Of a stretch of DNA of 34,245 bases, positions 33,905 to 34,245 are shown piece after piece. The notes under the pieces were generated by a model. The model ran no database searches, was not told the DNA's origin, and was given only the letters and a program-made list of their open reading frames with translations. The first letter of the stretch is position 1. The number at the start of each line of letters is the position of its first letter. The stretch is from Pedosphaera sp. Lineage in GTDB: Bacteria; Verrucomicrobiota; Verrucomicrobiia; Limisphaerales; F1-12-MAGs170. The translations under genes were made by a program, and so were the position numbers. The stretch is from the NCBI GenBank assembly GCA_009695275.1, contig SIBF01000028.1:1-34245 (forward strand), written 5' to 3'.

Positions 33905-34245
33905 TGGCTGTCCTGTTGGCTTTGCGAACGCCTCAAACCGGCATAGTCTGCGGCTAACGGGCCAAGCACCACTGGCGCGTCGCCTTCAAGGACGACTTGC
34001 ACTTCGCGGGCGCTTGACCGACCGACGAAGACATCGAAAAGCGGAAGACCGAGTTCAGTTATTTTTTTCGCGCCGTATGTTTCTTTGCCGGAGTAACTGT
34101 GGATGGAAACCACGTCGCGCATCACTGAATCATGCGGGCACTTCCCGCGTGCCGAACCAACTTTGCCGACTGGCAGATAGACGGCTTCCGCTTGCCCGCA
34201 AGCTGGGCAGATTAGCTGGTGGATCACCTCTCGGCTGAATTCGAG
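33901..34245 (-). CDS. C-terminal end of a probable E1-like (ThiF family) protein, partial
   Basis: The frame is open to the window edge with no start, giving 115 codons of a protein whose N-terminus lies outside. It has two Cys pairs or triads (ICPACG and a later GKCPHD), which may bind zinc, then KKITELGLPLFDVFVGRSSA and VVLEGDAPVVLGPLA. Position at the head of a JAMM-FHA-RING-E2 operon, and the Cys-rich plus beta-rich C-terminal layout, fit an E1/ThiF activating enzyme. The adenylation core (GxGGxG, R-x-N, active Cys) is not visible. Alternatives are another zinc-ribbon protein of the same operon. It overlaps the JAMM gene (ATGA). Confidence 0.6.
   Translation of the reverse strand, partial: LEFSREVIHQLICPACGQAEAVYLPVGKVGSARGKCPHDSVMRDVVSIHSYSGKETYGAKKITELGLPLFDVFVGRSSAREVQVVLEGDAPVVLGPLAADYAGLRRSQSQQDSQ

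Overview
The window looks like chromosomal DNA of a Verrucomicrobiota bacterium (Pedosphaera/Limisphaerales-like) or a close PVC relative. This is inferred from a paired DUF1549/DUF1553 and DUF1501 operon, a tandem DUF1080 protein, a Tat-exported Gfo/Idh/MocA oxidoreductase, and many short palindromic or AT-rich interspersed repeats. No rRNA, tRNA or CRISPR array was seen.

Left part (1-8.8 kb): an intact P-II signalling gene is followed on the same strand by what reads as the eroded C-terminal tail of glutamine synthetase. Next come an Ldh_2-family dehydrogenase, a DUF1080 protein and a Gfo/Idh/MocA protein (all minus). These are divergent from a DUF1549/DUF1553 plus DUF1501 operon.

Junk-rich part (8.9-11.7 kb): remnants of a RelBE-like module (frameshift, toxin truncated), a DUF4160/DUF2442 pair (nonsense codon in DUF4160), fibronectin-III and FIMAH-like fragments, and two small membrane-protein genes.

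Middle part (12.8-25.3 kb, minus): a doubled cluster built on circularly permuted ATP-grasp, alpha-E and transglutaminase-like proteins. It has one separate ATP-grasp / alpha-E pair (alpha-E is coupled by ATGA to a 6-phosphofructokinase), a 1141-residue transglutaminase-DUF2126 protein, an ATP-grasp/alpha-E fusion and two transglutaminase-like proteins. A HicBA module sits inside the cluster. It appears dead: HicB has a stop at codon 3 and HicA has Pro in place of the catalytic His.

Repeat-rich part (25.3-30.6 kb): an ABM-domain gene whose reading frame runs on into repeat DNA, and a type I restriction hsdR gene in two pieces. A 1.9-kb opposite-strand gene for a secreted barrel-type protein lies between the pieces. 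The N-terminal hsdR piece carries about six short inserts, several palindromic and several keeping the reading frame.

Right edge (30.7-34.2 kb, minus): a compact operon with the logic of a ubiquitin-like conjugation pathway: E1-like C-terminus (runs off the edge), JAMM/MPN+ peptidase with two membrane helices, multi-pass membrane protein with an FHA domain, RING-like zinc finger with a TM2 domain, and an E2/UBC-like protein with a C-terminal GYF-like domain. Three of the five parts are membrane-anchored. The modifier itself is not in the window and would be expected beyond position 34245. This is the most interesting system here.
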